Assembly (NCBI GenBank): GCA_026418315.1
Contig: JAOABO010000074.1
Coordinates: 1-8,928, forward strand
DNA from: Bacteroidia bacterium
GTDB taxonomy: Bacteria; Bacteroidota; Bacteroidia; B-17B0; Aurantibacillaceae
Direction of reading: 5' to 3'
Length of the DNA stretch: 8,928 bases
Each line of letters opens with the position of its first letter. The first letter of the stretch is position 1. This document shows positions 5,706 through 8,928 of the stretch, piece after piece. The notes below the pieces were generated by a model. The model had not been told where the DNA came from, made no database searches, and saw only the letters and a list, made by a program, of their open reading frames with translations. A program made the position numbers and the translations under genes.

Positions 5706-8700
5706 ATGAACAAAGCAATTTATCTGATAACGATTTTAAGTGGTTTATTTTCTTTTTTAGGACAAGCGCAAAAAAATACTTTTTCATTTACAACCGATAC
5801 AGTAAAGTTTGTAAAAGAACTGGAGGAGTATTTTTATTCGAATACGGGGAATAAAAAAGAAGCAGAAGAATTTTTGAATGATTTTAATAAACGTTGGAAA
5901 AACAATCAGGTTGCAGGATTTTTCAAACAAAATATTATTGAAACCAGTAATTTGTTTGTGCAAAAAAAACTGAAACCATATCCTTACTTTTTTAAGTACT
6001 ACCGAATTATTTATGATATAATTGATAACAATGTATCAAAAACTACATTTGATAATTTTTATTCTGTATTTACCAAAGCACTAAATAGCCGCAGCATAAA
6101 AAATTTACAGGATATTTTGGAAATGTGCGAAAACTTGTACAAAGACAATACATTCTATACAGCGTCTTTTATTTTCAAAACACAAACCAGTGATTTTGTG
6201 CTTGAATATGATAGTGTACCAAGATTGAAATATACGAATACCAATATTATAGGAAAAAACATAAGAAATGATTCTATTGCTATAGAAGAAACATCGGGTT
6301 TTTATTATCCTAATCAAAAGAAAATATTTGGTAAGGGAGGAAAAGTATCCTGGAAAAGGACAGGATTAAGTGAAGATGTCTATGCTCAAATTAAAAAATA
6401 TATAATAGATTGCAGAACCGGAACTTATACATCTGACTCTGCTATTTTTTATGGAAAACAGTATTTTGACAAACCACAAATTGGAAAATTAACTGATAAA
6501 ATCATTACTGAAAAAGAAGAGGAAACTTATCCAAGATTTGATTCATATTCCAAGCGATTATTAGTAAAAGATATTTATCCGAATATTGATTACGATGGAG
6601 GTTTTGGAATGCGTGGGGATAAATTTGTAGGCATGGGTAATGCAGAAAATCCTGCAAAAATTATTCTTAAAAAAAACAATCAGAAATTTGTAGAAGTGGC
6701 AGCTCCTTCATTTGCTATGAACAAAGAGAGAATTGCTGCCTATGGAGCACAATTAAAAATGTTTCTAAAGACAGACAGTATTTACCATCCTTATATCGGG
6801 TTCAACTATGACATTAATAAAAAGAAAATGGTTTTATTGCGTGGAGAAAAAGGTATTGAAAAAACGCCCTTTACAGACACTTATCATAAAGTAGATATTT
6901 ATGTAGAGCAAGTAGAATGGAACACAGAAGATTCCTTAATGAAGTTTAATTTTTTACCTACTAATGTTCAGGGAGAGGCATTTTTTGAGTCAGAAAATTT
7001 TTACTCACAAGATAAGTCAGAAGCGGTCAAAGTAGGAGGGTTTAATATAGTTCAAAAGATATTTGAATATTACAATATGAATAACAAAATGCCATTTACA
7101 GTAGTGGATTTGGCGCATTATGTGAACATGTTACAAAATGATTTGCGGCCTATTATTATGAAAGTAGCCAGTTTTAATTTGATATTCTACAACCCTGTAA
7201 CAGATGTTATTACAGTAAAACAAAAATTATTGGATTATATGGATTATGTAAAACATAAAAAAGATTATGATAGATTGACTATACATTCCGTAATTCCAGG
7301 AAAAGATAATGCCATACTTAACTTATTGAACTATGATTTGAGAATATATGGAGTAAAATTAATTTTATTAAGCGATACACAAAAAGTATTTGTGTTTCCA
7401 AAACATCAGATGGTCATACTTAAGAAAAATAGAAACTTTAATTTTTCCGGAACAGTGGCTTCAGGAAAATTTGAATTTCATGGAAAAGATTACGTTTTTG
7501 ATTACGATGATTTCAAGGTGAAGATGAAAACGATAGATAGCATTAAAATATATGTAGAAACAGGAGATGTAGATGAGATGGGGCAAAAAAAATTCAGACA
7601 GGTGCAAACAAAAATTGAAGATGCCTCGGGAGAGTTGAGAATAGATGCACCCAAAAATAAGTCGGGTTGGGGAAAAGCACCCTCTTTCCCAATATTTCAA
7701 TCCTTCAAGGAGAGTTATGCTTATTATGATTCTAAAAAGATATTTAAGGGCATATACAATAGAAATAATTTTTACTTCAAAATTGACCCCTTTACAATAG
7801 ATAGTTTGGATAATTTCAGAAATGAGCGATTGAGATTTGAAGGAACTTTTTCATCTGCAGGCATATTTCCCGTATTCAGAGAGGTTCTTACTTTACAGAG
7901 CGATTATTCATTAGGGTTTATCAGAAAAACCCCCCCCGAAGGATACAATACTTATACAAATGTTGGAAACTATAAAAATGAAATTCGTTTAAGTAACAGA
8001 GGATTAAGAGGAACAGGTGATCTTAAATTTTCAAGTGCCATTGCAAGGTCTGATGATTTTATATTTTTTCCTGATTCCACTAATGGCGTAGCACAAACAA
8101 TAGATATAGCAGAACAAGAAGCACCATTTGAGTGTCCTGTTGCGCACGGAGATACTGTACAAATACACTTTGTCCCTAAAAATAAATTATTACAGGCCAG
8201 AACAATTAAAAAACCTATTGTTGCATATAAGGAAAAAGTAATGTTTACAGGAAGAATGGACTTAACTGAAAAACAACTTACAGGAAATGGTAAGGTAGAA
8301 TTTGAAAAGATAGCCAGCATCACCGCTCAAAAACTACTTTTCTCTAAAAGGAAATTCTTTTCAGACACATGTAATTTTTATTTGAAAGCATTGCAGGAAG
8401 AAGGTTTTGCTTTTTCTACCAATAATATGAATGCCAAAATAGATTTTGATAACAGAGTAGGTGAATTTGTTACTAATGGAAGCGGGTCTTATGTAAGGTT
8501 TGATAAAAATCAGTACATTGCTTATATGGATCGCTTTAAGTGGTATATGGATGATGAGAATATTGAATTAGGAGATGATCAGCAAAGAATAAATGCAGAA
8601 GTTGAAAATGACTTAGACATTGAAGGGCCTGAATTTATCAGTATTCATCCTAAACAGGATTCGTTGAGGTTTTTTGCACCGGCGGCTAAATTTAGTATGA

Positions 8701-8928
8701 AGAATTATATTATTAAATGTATTAATGTGCCTTTTATTAAAACAGCAGATGCAAAAGTATTTCCTGATAGTGGAAAAGTGGTGATATATAAAAATGCAGT
8801 AATGGACACATTGAAAAATGCCAATATCTTGTGTAATACAGTAACAAAGTTTCATAATATTCGAAAAGTCAAAGCTAATATATTTTCAAGAAGGGATTAT
8901 CTTGCAAGTGGTGAATATGTGTATGTAG
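5706..8928 (+). CDS. Very large exported protein of unknown function (3' partial)
   Basis: The frame from the ATG at 5706 stays open to the right edge: 1074 codons, no stop. A signal peptide is clear (MNKAIYLITI then LSGLFSFLGQAQ, cleavage near residue 22). Residues from about 30 to 160 are charged and likely helical. From about residue 160 onward it is beta-rich with many aromatic residues and no membrane helix. Several segments share a loose G-x-G-x-(hydrophobic)-x-F...F pattern, for example GTVASGKFEF near 582, GTGDLKFSSA then DDFIFFPDS (783-791), GNGKVEF near 858, and a Trp-Tyr-Met-Asp patch near 946. I do not recognise a named family. I have an impression of large Bacteroidota hypothetical proteins of this kind and of a distant likeness to LptA/OstA-type beta repeats, but that is inference only. 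The gene is divergent from the YwqK operon. A C8 run lies at 7930-7937. Confidence 0.85.
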   Translation, partial: MNKAIYLITILSGLFSFLGQAQKNTFSFTTDTVKFVKELEEYFYSNTGNKKEAEEFLNDFNKRWKNNQVAGFFKQNIIETSNLFVQKKLKPYPYFFKYYRIIYDIIDNNVSKTTFDNFYSVFTKALNSRSIKNLQDILEMCENLYKDNTFYTASFIFKTQTSDFVLEYDSVPRLKYTNTNIIGKNIRNDSIAIEETSGFYYPNQKKIFGKGGKVSWKRTGLSEDVYAQIKKYIIDCRTGTYTSDSAIFYGKQYFDKPQIGKLTDKIITEKEEETYPRFDSYSKRLLVKDIYPNIDYDGGFGMRGDKFVGMGNAENPAKIILKKNNQKFVEVAAPSFAMNKERIAAYGAQLKMFLKTDSIYHPYIGFNYDINKKKMVLLRGEKGIEKTPFTDTYHKVDIYVEQVEWNTEDSLMKFNFLPTNVQGEAFFESENFYSQDKSEAVKVGGFNIVQKIFEYYNMNNKMPFTVVDLAHYVNMLQNDLRPIIMKVASFNLIFYNPVTDVITVKQKLLDYMDYVKHKKDYDRLTIHSVIPGKDNAILNLLNYDLRIYGVKLILLSDTQKVFVFPKHQMVILKKNRNFNFSGTVASGKFEFHGKDYVFDYDDFKVKMKTIDSIKIYVETGDVDEMGQKKFRQVQTKIEDASGELRIDAPKNKSGWGKAPSFPIFQSFKESYAYYDSKKIFKGIYNRNNFYFKIDPFTIDSLDNFRNERLRFEGTFSSAGIFPVFREVLTLQSDYSLGFIRKTPPEGYNTYTNVGNYKNEIRLSNRGLRGTGDLKFSSAIARSDDFIFFPDSTNGVAQTIDIAEQEAPFECPVAHGDTVQIHFVPKNKLLQARTIKKPIVAYKEKVMFTGRMDLTEKQLTGNGKVEFEKIASITAQKLLFSKRKFFSDTCNFYLKALQEEGFAFSTNNMNAKIDFDNRVGEFVTNGSGSYVRFDKNQYIAYMDRFKWYMDDENIELGDDQQRINAEVENDLDIEGPEFISIHPKQDSLRFFAPAAKFSMKNYIIKCINVPFIKTADAKVFPDSGKVVIYKNAVMDTLKNANILCNTVTKFHNIRKVKANIFSRRDYLASGEYVYV
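7930..7937 (+). repeat. C8 homopolymer tract inside the large coding region
   Basis: Eight consecutive C bases lie in the codons ACC CCC CCC, encoding Thr742-Pro743-Pro744 of the large exported protein. It is the longest G/C run I noticed in this AT-rich window. The frame is intact across it, so this copy is in the 'on' state. Gain or loss of a base would truncate the protein soon after. Confidence 0.9.

Noticed and set aside
7925..7945. Frameshift at the C8 tract
   Set aside because: The reading frame is continuous on both sides, and protein character and codon use do not change across the tract.
7970..8323. 117-codon open frame on the minus strand
   Set aside because: It lies wholly inside the strongly supported large exported-protein gene, has no signal peptide or recognisable motif, and is best read as a shadow frame.

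Overview
The window looks like chromosomal DNA from a low-GC member of the Bacteroidota. The evidence is a type IX secretion (T9SS) C-terminal sorting domain on the first protein, signal peptides ending in the -AQ/-SQ style usual for this phylum, TAnnTTTG-type -7 promoter elements, and no strong Shine-Dalgarno sequences before the starts. I cannot place it below phylum; a free-living Flavobacteriia/Chitinophagia/Sphingobacteriia-type organism fits best. I saw no insertion sequence, CRISPR array, tRNA or rRNA.

Layout, left to right. (1) Positions 2-1864 (+): the 3' part of a secreted M1-family zinc aminopeptidase with an intact HExxH-18-E site, a GAMEH substrate motif in place of GAMEN, and a T9SS sorting tail. 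(2) Positions 1905-3551 (+): an exported, beta-rich protein of 548 residues, probably an outer-membrane barrel of the DUF6029 type, with a candidate promoter overlapping the peptidase stop codon. (3) Positions 3554-3784 (-): a 76-residue, 11-cysteine GDCCVxC-type small protein that converges on gene 2 with a 2-base gap. (4) Positions 3789-5558 (-): a 589-residue exported protein that is almost wholly a MORN_2/YwqK repeat array of about 21 units with a 24-residue period. It lies 4 bases upstream of gene 3, so the two probably form one operon. (5) Positions 5559-5705: a divergent intergenic region with a candidate promoter on each strand and a perfect 7-3-7 inverted repeat. (6) Positions 5706-8928 (+): the first 1074 codons of a very large exported protein of unknown function, open at the window edge and containing a C8 tract.

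Four of the five proteins visibly carry or imply export: three have signal peptides, and the peptidase carries a sorting tail. The region is therefore mainly a set of cell-envelope and surface genes. Nothing in the sequence proves they form one pathway. The firmest functional links are the peptidase with T9SS, and the YwqK array with the GDCCVxC protein through tight spacing. The least understood items are the giant exported protein and the YwqK/GDCCVxC pair.
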